Shown here in pieces: positions 46,643-55,849 of a DNA stretch of 64,000 bases. Each line of letters begins with the position of its first letter. Positions within the stretch are counted from its first letter, which is position 1. Where the stretch lies: assembly GCA_025667525.1 (NCBI GenBank), contig CM046879.1, positions 360,920,639-360,984,638 on the forward strand, read 5' to 3'. Under the pieces are notes generated by a model. It worked only from the letters and a program-made list of their open reading frames with translations, ran no database searches and had not been told where the DNA came from. Source of the DNA: Glebionis coronaria (taxonomy: Eukaryota > Streptophyta > Magnoliopsida > Asterales > Asteraceae). Position numbers and translations under genes: made by a program.

Positions 46643-48263
46643 GACTTCTATCGAAGTTAAGTGGGCTTTTTCATTAATTTGTCCTCATTTTAACCGGAAA
46701 ATCGATTTTTTCGACATTTTTCAAAAATTTTAATCTATTTTGGCCTAGTAGTTTTTCCTTTGTTATCGTTATTTACTTTCTTTGCTAGAATAAAGTTTAA
46801 TAAAGTGGTTTTAGTTTTTCAACATCATGAATCTTTTGACTCAACCCGAGTTTAGTTATCTAAGTTTACTCTAGCTAGTATCCTTAACGTGTTTAAGTCA
46901 AGTTTTGCTAGGCTTTTATATAGGGAACTTTAAAACGCGAAAGTCTTAATTCTTACGGGTTAAGAACAAGAACTTTTCGCAAGTTCCTATAATTGATCCT
47001 AGAAAGTCGTTTATCAAGGGAACTTTAAAATGTGAATTCTAAACTTGAAAAAATCTAAGAAGTTGCAAGATCCTATAGATGAATTGAAAACCCGAAACAT
47101 TGATTTAATAGGCTAAGCATCCACGAGTCTCATTCCTTGAGATTTTAAATTGTGAAGAACGAGAGATGATAGAGTCAATTATAAGTTTGGTATTCTTTCA
47201 TGAATTTATGTGAGTTGTTTATAAGATTTTTCTCCCATCGCTTGTTAATAAATTTATTTGCAATAAATAAGGTCGTACGATTTGAAAAGTTACTTAGCTT
47301 CTAGCCCAAGATCGTTTAAAAGTTGCTCGGTATTAATTAGAGTTCATAGCCAAGGCGTAACTTATTGAAGTGGGATGCGAAGATTGGCGAGTCCGAAAAG
47401 GACCTAACAAGGCATGAGGGCTACATTTTGTTGCTAAAGATCTAAAGTGATGTGACGAATCATTTATCAAAAATCAATATGAAGGATCGAGACACACGAC
47501 GAAAAGCAAACACCCCCCAAAAGATCATGGAGAAGTCTATCCAAAAAGACCCTAGCAAGGTATGAGGATAAATAGATCCAAGTCCTAAAAGGAGGCGGAT
47601 CGTTGTATATCAAAATCCCAAATAAAGATTGGAGAAAAATGAAGAAGTCGTGGTCTAAGTATAAAGAATCTCTCAAAAAGTTCAAGTGAAGAAATTCTTA
47701 TTATGAAGAGAAGACCGTTATTTCATGAACGTCTCTCAAGATTCGATGTATGAAGTCACTACTAAATATCGGTCCGAGAAAGATCTCAAATCGTGAAGCG
47801 AGTTATGCCAAGATATGAACTTTATGAGGTCCTAAGAAGCAGTTTTAAAATATTTTGTCCTTTAGCTAACTATTGATTAAATCATCCTACTTTATTTTCA
47901 GCCTAAATAACTATCGAAATAAGTCAACCATGCATCCTCGTGATCATTCAAGACAACAATAAAATATAAGAAATACACCTAGGAATAAAGGATTCTAAGT
48001 GAATAATTGGGCCACATGAGTTTGTGTTAGTTTGCTAACTTATAATAACAATGATCTCGTTTTTAAGCTTGGTATGGGGAACATGAAACTTGAGGGTGAT
48101 AAACATTCATGACATTCCAAAACCCTAAGGAAAGTCTTTGATCTTTTTACTTGTCTTGTGTTTAATGAAGGCCAAGGTGGATTGATTATGATGGAAAATG
48201 TAAAACTTTCTTTGTAACTAATGCATTGCATGAGGGCATTGCAATGGTCAAGTGTAGGGGATT
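46643..48263 (+). repeat. Element E duplicated internal segment
   Basis: It matches 44246-45864 along its length with scattered substitutions, beginning GACTTCTATCGAAG at the exact 3' end of an internal purine tract and ending with the PPT before LTR3. With LTR2 it makes a direct tandem duplication with a 2397-bp period. It carries no gene. Confidence 0.88.
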
Positions 48264-49195
48264 TAATAAGTGTTAAAACACTTATCCGTTTTCCACTTAA
48301 TTATAATAATAACCAAGCCAAAACGTGTATTTTATGTCGTAAATGTCGGAATTATGCGTGGTTTGTGTTTTTGTTGTGATTTATGATCAAAATGTGAAAA
48401 GGGAAGAAAACACGGGTTTTCACGGGCTTTTATCGAAGAAAAAGACAAAAGACGAAGTCAAAAGATCAAGAGTGCAAAAAGAACGGAAGTCCAAGGCCTA
48501 TTCTGAAGATTTATCGAAGAAAAAGTCTAAAGACGGAAGTTTAATGAAGTCGAAGAACTCAAGTCTAATAAATGAAGAAATTATAAGACGAGTTTAAATA
48601 ATCTCGAGACAAAGTAAAAAAAGTCGAAGAATTTATAAAGACGAAAAGACGAGAAAAGGAAGAAAAGATCAACACATGTTAATCCTCCCTATAAATACCC
48701 TCCTAATGACACATTAGGAGGTGTTAGCTAATATGACAAATTAGTCTTTCCATTTTACTTACTTGCACTTTCATATTGTCATTTACTTAATTGTCATTTA
48801 AATTCTTGCCTATAATTTCAAGTAAGTTTTAATTTTGTTGTTGAATCTTTATTTTTAATCAAGTTTTCATTAATATCTCATTCTATCTTTCTTATTTTGG
48901 TTAATCTTTATGCTTATTCGGTTATTGTTATGCTTATTTGATTAATTGTTATGTTTTTATGTGTTTGATTGTGTTAGCTTATTTATTTTATAGCTTGTTG
49001 TGTGCTTTTCTTAATTTTTATTTAGTGTTTTTTAAAAGTTATTTTATAAAAAAGTTGATTATAACTATTTTAATTATTTAGTGTTTTTAAAGGTTTTTAA
49101 ATTTTGGCTTATTAGCGTTTTCTTAAACTCGTTTTAGTTATCTTTTGGTTAAATGCTTATTAGATTCTAGCTTATTTTTGTCTTTCCTTATTTTG
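48264..49195 (+). repeat. Element E LTR3, truncated
   Basis: It matches LTR1 to about 41680 (TTTGTCTTTCCTTATTTTGGTT) and then breaks into C LTR sequence at 49196-49202. The TATA box and hairpin (48699-48721) are kept. The last ~0.9 kb of the LTR is deleted. Confidence 0.85.
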
Positions 49196-49201
49196 GTTAA
49201 A

Positions 49202-49869
49202 CTCAACTTAGGTGCCACGTTGGATACTTGGTGGCATCTTCTTCTTCCCTAAAAACTTAGGAGTTAATTAAAGCGCGTGTGATTCAAATGGCTAAGATTT
49301 GGAAACCCCCAAATTGCTAGGGTTTATTTCCTGGATAGTTCTTCTCTCTTTTCAGTCGCATCTCTTTTCTTTATTTGTAACGATTGGCTTTATTGACCAA
49401 GGAAAACTTGACCACATACATACTTGCATCATCTCTAGCTTTGACCTAATGGGCCTTGGGTCCAAATAAAAGTCTTCCACCGTTACAAATTAATAAATGG
49501 TCTTGTAATGAATTGGACCATGCAACTCCATCCGTTACATTATTGATTTGTTGTTTTGGGCTTTTTGATTTGGGCCAAGACAAGATAGTAACTCAATAAT
49601 TCCATATATGGGCTTTAAGGCCCAATACACATATGTGGGTCCCACAAAGCCCATTTAACTTTATAAAACTTGAATCCTCGAAAAACGAACTTGGCTTTTG
49701 GCTTCTTGATATTTCTTCAAATCCCGTGCCGGTTTTGCCGGTTTTCGTGATCTTGGTACCTACACACATGAAACAAGAAAACAATGCAAATACAATACAA
49801 TATCATATGTTTTATGCAGTTTAAGCTCATTTAATGATATAAATGATATGAGTAATTTCACTCATATCA
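49202..49869 (-). repeat. Element C 5' LTR, outer part
   Basis: It is nearly identical to 21087-21749. It ends CTCATATCA at 49869, the minus-strand LTR start. The outer 26 bases form a perfect 10-bp hairpin (49844-49869). The right neighbour is F coding sequence with no purine tract, so this is the outer end of the 5' LTR. AGAAT (49870-49874) is the candidate target copy. Confidence 0.88.
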
Positions 49870-50014
49870 AGAATAAAGGATATCCACTTTGAAGCACAGC
49901 TCACATGATACACTCAAACTTAGCATGTTGCCATTTACTATAAGATTTACAATATCAGCCTCAATAAATGGAACGGCCCAACGTGTATCAAGTTTGTCCA
50001 ACATACGAAATCTC

Positions 50015-51818
50015 TCAAATAGGAAGCACACCAGGATCAAATACGTAGTTTCCATCTCTACACGTGAACAACTCCAAAGTAGGTAGCATCACCAAAGTAA
50101 GTTCATACGAGAAGCCCATATCAATAGAAGTCACACTCTTAAGTGGAGTAGATGAAAACCAATATTTTCCAAACATACGTATCCCAGGATAAAAAACCTT
50201 TCCCTTCATGGGAAAATAAGAAGATGAGCTCGTATCAACCATATAATATTCCCCCTTAGATATCATAGCATCATGAGACAATGAAGGTGTAGGAATTAAA
50301 GCATTCATAACGATTATGTCCATGTTGTGCTCCTCATCATCATCAAAAGGTGGGGAATCTTCCATAGAAGGCATAGTGAAAGGAGGATCAAGATTAATAA
50401 TGTCTTGTGGAGGAGGTGTAGGCTCTATATTCCCAAAAAGCAAGTTCTCACTAAGACGAATCTCCTCTTTCAAATTAGAAGCACTACGATCGACCTCAAT
50501 ATTAATATTAGCAAGATAAGCCTCTATGGTGGCATCAATCTCCATAAGAGAGTCCATATCAAAGGTTTTTGGTTCTAAAGTTGCCTTAGGTGAAAAAGGA
50601 TCAATTTCTAAGAGTATAGGATTGTCTTTATCAATAACCAACTTCAAGGGTGGAAGGGTGGGAATAGAAGGCTCAAAAGAAGGTGTATTAATGAGAGAAT
50701 CACTCAGAGGGATTACATGATCATGAAAATCAATAGGTGCAACCTTAAAAACCGGTGAAAAAGTATCAATGAAAGGTTCTTCTTCTATGGACTCATAATT
50801 ATGGTTTGCATTCAATGCTTCAATCGAGGAGATAAGAAGATAAACGTTTGATAAAACCTCACGAATATGAACATCTTCCACTTCTTCTATAGGAGCAACA
50901 TCTTCATCCAAATTAGGAAGGTCATCTTGACATGAAAAGTCATAGGATGATATATTATAAGATGCTTCACTAAAATCACAATCATCATCCTCTATTTGTG
51001 GCAAGTCTTGCAAAAACTCTTCCTCAATCTCATTATCCCTTTCTTTGAACAATTCATCAACATCAAAGTCACCAAAATCACTAGTAGTAGCATGAATGTC
51101 ATCATGTGAAGAAATTTCAGTGTGATCGTGAGGAGAAAAGGTATCAATACAAAGTTCGTCACAACGTTCATTGCAAACACCCTCAAGCTCTCTTCGGATT
51201 GGGATAAGGTTCTCAACACTAGAAGCGGTTAATTCATCTGAATCGGTGTTTGTAGTAGTGCTAAGAGGCTCGTCCCCTATGGTTAAAGAGTTGTTGGGTT
51301 CCATGTGAGGTAAAGGTGATGAAGGTGTGGCATCATTAAGTGTCATACAAATCGGAGGTTCGTCATCATCGTCATAAATGAATGGATAAGGCCTATGAGT
51401 AGCAAGATATTCTTGTTTTATGTGTTCACCTTCCTTTTTATCAATCTCGACAAGTAAATTAGCTAAATCTTTCTTGAGGTGACGATATTGAATGTCTAAC
51501 GCTTCCTTAGTTTCATCACTAACTTCCTCGTGATTATAATGCTTTTCCATAGCATCATTCGCCATAAACTGAAGTTCCTTGCTTATCTGCCACCTCTCTG
51601 CTTTCAGTTCCTCGAGGCTCATTTCTTTCTTACTATTAAGCTCCTTAGACACGTCATAGGTCGACTTTTGCATTTTCTTAAGTAAAGAACGAAGCTCAAT
51701 GTAAATATTAAAGGCATAGGACGGCGGATCCCTCGGTCGACAATCATAACCATAATGGGGTTCTTTACCACAAAACTCACATGAATAAGTTGAAGAATAT
51801 GGTGGAGGTGATTTCCAT
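50015..51818 (-). pseudogene. Element F ORF: CCHC knuckle, helical segment, acidic region, paired FDPGI motifs
   Basis: The longest Met-initiated frame is 51673-50015 (552 aa). The frame stays open upstream to ~51815 and there includes a canonical knuckle CEFCGKEPHYGYDC (51740-51781), so the Met at 51673 is probably not the true start. In order: knuckle; a Lys/Glu-rich helical stretch (MSLEELKAERWQISKEL, residues ~18-95); RPYPFIYDDDDEPPICM; a long Asp/Glu/Ser/Pro region; SYFPMKGKVFYPGI (~50170-50215); and NYVFDPGVLPI at the end (~50015-50050). Frameshifts further right separate it from the repeat region at 51838. I do not know its function. Nucleic-acid binding through the knuckle is likely; the acidic part is unexplained. 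Confidence 0.6.
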
Positions 51819-51837
51819 AATTAGGTGAATTATAGGT

Positions 51838-52241
51838 TTGAAAAGAGTCTTGATTATAAAAGTTCTCATGATTATAACATTGAAAATTCCCTTCATTTTG
51901 AAAACCCTCATAATGTGAAAATCCTTGATTTTGAAAAGTATCTTGATTATAGCATCGAAAATTTTCCTCATTTTGAAAGCCTTCATTATTTGAAAATCCT
52001 TGATTATAGCCTTGAAAATTATCATCATTTTGAAAACCTTCATTATTTGAAAATCCTTGATTATGAAAGGTTTCTTGATTAAGCCTTGAAAATTATCATC
52101 ATTTTGAAAACCTCCATAATTTGAAAATTCTTGGTTTTGGTGTGGCTCATCAAAGGTTTGATCATGAAATGATGGTGGATTTTGTGATGAAAAACCGGAA
52201 TATCCCATATAGTCATTACAAGTGTAATCCGTTTGAAAGTT
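51838..52241 (-). pseudogene. Element F repeat-encoding N-terminal region
   Basis: Four to five degenerate tandem units of about 66-75 bp encode Asn/Gln/Phe-rich peptide, clearest at 52100-52208 in the minus frame (EFSNYGGFQNDDNFQG). A one-base loss near 52083 (TTGATTAAGCC where sister units have TTGATTATAGCC) shifts the frame, so downstream units read a Lys/Ile/Phe-rich peptide instead. The N-terminus is cut by the G LTR at 52242. Confidence 0.65.
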
Positions 52242-52767
52242 TGTTGGGAATTATTTGTTAAGTGTCAAGTACCGTTAGTGTTATGCAAGTACTGTTAGTG
52301 TTATGTAAGTACTGTTAGTGTTATGTAAGTACCGTTAGTATTAACGCGGTACATAGTAAGTACTGCTACTTATAAAGTAAGTACTGCTATGGTGATTAGG
52401 ACGAATATATCTTTGTATAAGATATTTCATAGTTATAGTTAGAGTATATCTTATGAGATATATCTAAATAGTTAGAATATTGATAATATATCGTCTGTGA
52501 TATAGTTATCTTTATAGAATATTCTAAGGTTTCTAGGGTTCCTTACTCTATAAAAGGAACATAGGTACAATGTCTTTCATGTACCTCATTCAAGTCGATT
52601 AATAATAGAATCGGATAGTTAAAAGTAATTTTGTTCTTCTGTGCTTTATAAGTTAGATTCTGCATAACTTATTTAGTATTAGTAAGAGTGCTCAAAGTGT
52701 TTTAGTTTGATTACAAACTATTATACTAATTCTTAACAGAATATAAATCCAACCAAAGGGATCAACA
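52242..52767 (+). repeat. Element G 5' LTR (526 bp)
   Basis: It starts TGTTGGGAATTA and ends GGGATCAACA. Nine GTAC cores occur, seven of them in 52265-52390, mostly as AAGTACYGTTAG. A CTATAAAAGG box near 52549-52558 lies inside a GTTCCTT/AAGGAAC inverted repeat. It is homologous to the B2 LTR. Confidence 0.92.
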
Positions 52768-52769
52768 AG

Positions 52770-52781
52770 TGGTATCAGATC
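52770..52781 (+). other. Element G primer-binding site (tRNA-iMet)
   Basis: TGGTATCAGATC lies two bases after the LTR end. Eleven of twelve bases match the iMet complement; B2 has the perfect form. Confidence 0.88.
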
Positions 52782-52843
52782 TTGTTGAGAAACACTAAAA
52801 AAGAAAAACATGAACCCATACACTCCACACATACCAAATCTCA

Positions 52844-54730
52844 ATGTCTCAACCAGATGGTGTTAATGCTCACTTGGATGATGTTCAGAACACTGATCCT
52901 GTTCTGCCACAAGGACAACCACAAGTTGTACATCCTGCACCAACACAAGGTGCTCAAATCGTGAATGATGTAGCTACCTCTACACCAACACCTTCTCATA
53001 CTCTATCTGCTGTTAAACTCCCAGTTCTCAAAGGTGACAATTATGAGACTTGGGCTATGCAGATGGAACATTACTTGAATCACACAGATCATACTGTGTG
53101 GCAAGTTATCAAGAATGGGAACACACCAAAGAAGCTACACTGGTTGCCAGACGGTACATGTTATGCTCTACCTGCTGTGACTGCTGAGCAGATACAAGCA
53201 GAGATCAGAGAAAGAAAAGCCAGAACTGCCTTGGCTATGGCTCTTTCTGAAGACATTCTACCAAGCTTTTACCATTATAAAGATGCCAAAGCTATGTGGG
53301 ATGCTATAAAACTTAGATTTGGAGGCAATGACAAATGTAAGAAAATCAAGAAGATTGTTCTTAAGCAAGAATTTGATAACTTCTCAATTACCAGTATGGA
53401 TGGAATACATGGTGGATATGGAAGGTTCAGCAAGTTGCTTATTCAGTTAGCAGTTTATGAAAAAGTAATCCCTAATAAAGAAGCTAATCTAAAACTCTTA
53501 AGAAGTGTTCCACCAGAGTGGAAAGCAATGGCTATGCACTTCATCACAAGAGATGATTTGGAAACAATTCTGTTTGATCATCTCTACAACAATCTTAGAG
53601 AATATGAGATGGATGTGAAAGGCACTGAAGTAAAGACAGCAACTGCTTCAAAGTCTAATTTGGCTTTTGTGTCAGATGGGAACAGCGGTACTTACTTTCA
53701 AAATACCGCTAGTGGATCTAGCAGCGGTACTTACTTCACAAATACTGCTGGAGGACTTACAATCAGTACTTACCCACAAAGTATTGAAAGAATTCCTATG
53801 ATCTCTCAAAATCCACATGGAAGGTCTTCACCATTGTTTAGTGACAATGATGCTTTCTCATTATTTGCTGGACAAGACAACATGCCAAGATTAACTCTAA
53901 ATGACTTGTTCCAAATGGATGATGCTGATGTTGAAGAGATGGATCTCAAATGGCAAGCTGCTATGGTGTCAGTAAGCTCTAATAGGTTCTTCAATAAGAC
54001 TAGAAGAAAAATGACTGTTGATCCTAATGAGCCATTAGGATATGACAAGTCTAAAGTTGAATGCTATAACTATGGAAGGAATGGACACTTTGCAAGAGAA
54101 TGCAATAGAGATAAAGCTGACACTAGCAATCAAAAGTCCAAGAAGAGCTATAGAACCAGTCTAAGAATAACTGAAAGCTATCCAAGAGGAAACAGCAGGA
54201 GTCCTAAAGGAACCAAAGCATTGGTTACTGTAGATGGAGTGGTGAATTGGGTAGAAGAAGAAGAAGAAGAAGAGCTTGGATTAATGGCTCTCTCACATGA
54301 AGATACTGAGGTACACCCTTGTTCTAAAGATTCTATTCTTAAATTTAATAGTCTAAAAGTAGAACTAGAGGAACAGTATCAAAAGGTTAACACATGCACT
54401 GTAGAAGTAGAGGCTTTCAAACAGGGTGTTGTTAAACTAGAAGATAATATAGTTTTGTACAAAAAGGCTCAACAAAACTATAAAGAGAAAATAAGGATTT
54501 TGACTCTTCAAATGAGGGAAAAAGATGTGGAAATAAAAGCTTTTGAAAGACAACTTTTAATAATAAATTCAGAAAATGAAGCTTTAAAAACCAGTCTTTG
54601 TAAAGAGAGGGAAGTGATTAGTCAATGGCAACAATCCTCTAAGGGATTGGGAAAATTGATTAATTCACAAATGGGGTATTATGATAAAACAGGCCTAGGA
54701 TATATTGAGGATCAACTTGGGATAACCTAA
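52844..54730 (+). CDS. Element G copia Gag (628 aa)
   Basis: ATG at 52844 (MSQPDGVNAH...) matches the B2 start. Residues ~60-130 carry LPVLKGDNYETWAMQMEHYL and LHWLPDGTCYALP; ~140-270 the UBN2/retrotran-gag fold (KDAKAMWDAIKLRFGG, LLRSVPPEWKAMAMHFI). SGTYF/NTASGS repeats follow at ~283-310. The knuckle near residue 405 reads CYNYGRNGHFAREC: the second Cys is Tyr, so zinc binding is probably lost. An eight-Glu run is near residue 470, then a helical C-terminus (LKVELEEQYQKVNTCTVEV, EIKAFERQLLIINSENEAL). The open frame ends at 54728-54730; the family continues in another frame, so this stop follows a frameshift. Confidence 0.85.
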   Translation: MSQPDGVNAHLDDVQNTDPVLPQGQPQVVHPAPTQGAQIVNDVATSTPTPSHTLSAVKLPVLKGDNYETWAMQMEHYLNHTDHTVWQVIKNGNTPKKLHWLPDGTCYALPAVTAEQIQAEIRERKARTALAMALSEDILPSFYHYKDAKAMWDAIKLRFGGNDKCKKIKKIVLKQEFDNFSITSMDGIHGGYGRFSKLLIQLAVYEKVIPNKEANLKLLRSVPPEWKAMAMHFITRDDLETILFDHLYNNLREYEMDVKGTEVKTATASKSNLAFVSDGNSGTYFQNTASGSSSGTYFTNTAGGLTISTYPQSIERIPMISQNPHGRSSPLFSDNDAFSLFAGQDNMPRLTLNDLFQMDDADVEEMDLKWQAAMVSVSSNRFFNKTRRKMTVDPNEPLGYDKSKVECYNYGRNGHFARECNRDKADTSNQKSKKSYRTSLRITESYPRGNSRSPKGTKALVTVDGVVNWVEEEEEEELGLMALSHEDTEVHPCSKDSILKFNSLKVELEEQYQKVNTCTVEVEAFKQGVVKLEDNIVLYKKAQQNYKEKIRILTLQMREKDVEIKAFERQLLIINSENEALKTSLCKEREVISQWQQSSKGLGKLINSQMGYYDKTGLGYIEDQLGIT

Positions 54731-55836
54731 CTAACAAGGACTTATCAAAAAGGATTTTTGATAGTTCTAGTGAGGTAGATAATACACCTGAAAATGATAG
54801 ATATGCTGAAGGAATGAAGGCAGTTCCTCCACCAGTATCAGGAATTTTCATGCCCTCTTGTAATGATAATAGTATAGAGTTAGAAGAACCTAAAATTAAT
54901 AATGTCTTTAACTCTAGTATTGTGTCTCAAGAAAATACTGATGTGACCAAGAATATTGTCTATCCACCTCTAATGAACAACTTTGTCTCTGAGGAATCAA
55001 AGACTAGTTCTGCTCCCAAGCAGGTAAAAACTCCTAGCAAGATATTGGAAAACAATGAACAACATACTAAAACCAAAAGGGGTGGGATAGGTTTTGAAAA
55101 AGTAAAGTCAAAATAACCTTTTGGTTCTTCTATAAGAAGAAAAGGATGTTATGTTTGTGGTAGTCTAAGTCATTTTATGAAAGACTGTACATTGCATGAA
55201 GATAAAATTGTGAAACAAAAGGATACACAAAGGGCCATGAAATACAGTAATGGGAAAAATGCACAGGGTTAAAGGAAATAGAAACTTAAAAATGAAAAAC
55301 CTAAGTTTGATCACACAAAGGTAGTTAAACAGGTTAAAAATAATCCTACCAAAAGTTTTGTTCCTATGGCAGTACTTATGAAGCAAGGACTAGTATCCTT
55401 AAAGTCTGGCAAACCAAGTACCGGCAAGCCAAAACCTACAAGTACTGCTAGACCAAACTCAAGTACAGTTGGTTTAAAGTCTGTAAAACCAATGTTCTCC
55501 AAGACTTCTAAGAAAGTTTTTGAAAAAGTTAAAACACCTAGAAGTAAGGACAAGAACAAACCAGTACAAATGTGGGTTCCTAAAAGAGATATACCATGTG
55601 TTAAAGCAAGTACCGCTAAAGCAGTACTTAAGTCAAAGAAGTCAAAGCACATAGAGTCACCCTATGAATTTGACTACATAAATCAAACCATGAAGTATAA
55701 GAGTAAAATTAGCATTACTGGGAATGCTTCAGTACAAACTCTTAAATGTGTAGGTCCCACAAGATCCGAGCCAAATGTGGCTTGGGTCCCTGTTAAAACT
55801 AATAAGTTTTATTTTTGTGCAGGGGCATCTCATTGA
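54731..55836 (+). pseudogene. Element G gag-pol linker with second CCHC knuckle
   Basis: A shifted frame carries 54752-55116 (YAEGMKAVPPPVSGIFMPS, then FEKVKSK and a stop). After the stop the same frame reads CYVCGSLSHFMKDC (55149-55190), an intact CX2CX4HX4C knuckle. Further stops lie near 55268. 55366-55836 is a basic segment with STGKPKPTSTARPNSST and VQMWVPKRDIP. Several CAAGTACYG motifs fall in this part. It corresponds to the long linker of D. Confidence 0.7.
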
Positions 55837-55849
55837 TGAATTAAAAGAT

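Larger units (their letters stand above)
40740..49195 (+). mobile_element. Element E: non-autonomous tRNA-Asp-primed LTR element with tandem duplication and deleted 3' end
   Basis: Three copies of one LTR start (40740, 45865, 48264) are present, of which only the first LTR is complete. A tRNA-Asp-type primer site follows LTR1 and a polypurine tract precedes LTR2 and LTR3. The interior (42581-45864) holds one acidic ORF and no gag, protease, RT or integrase. 46643-49040 repeats 44246-46642. The right end is lost at ~49195, together with about 1.4 kb of the host C LTR. It is similar to LARD-type derivatives and is related to C through the acidic ORF and a conserved noncoding block. Confidence 0.82.
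19465..49869 (-). mobile_element. Element C: tRNA-Asp-primed gypsy element without visible RT or integrase, split by B2, D and E
   Basis: The minus-strand order, right to left, is: 5' LTR (49869 to 39829, interrupted by E), primer site (39801-39820), leader, gag (39153 to 37690), copia D, protease (25644 to 25196), acidic ORF (25199 to ~23740), noncoding 3' region, polypurine tract (21750-21760) and 3' LTR (21749 to 19465 and beyond the window). Apart from D, the interior is only about 6 kb and holds no RT, RNase H or integrase motif that I can find. It would need those enzymes in trans. It is inserted in the F coding region at 49869/49870. Confidence 0.8.
49870..52241 (-). mobile_element. 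Element F: fragment of a gypsy-like element, coding region only
   Basis: This is minus-strand coding sequence bounded on the left by the C LTR and on the right by the G LTR. No LTR or primer site of its own is visible. A CCHC knuckle and an acidic ORF with paired FDPGI-like motifs relate it to C and E. It is the oldest layer visible in the window. Confidence 0.65.

Noticed and set aside
55311..55652. 113-residue minus-strand ORF resembling a membrane protein
   Set aside because: It is antisense to the G linker; hydrophobicity arises from complementing Lys/Pro/Ser codons.
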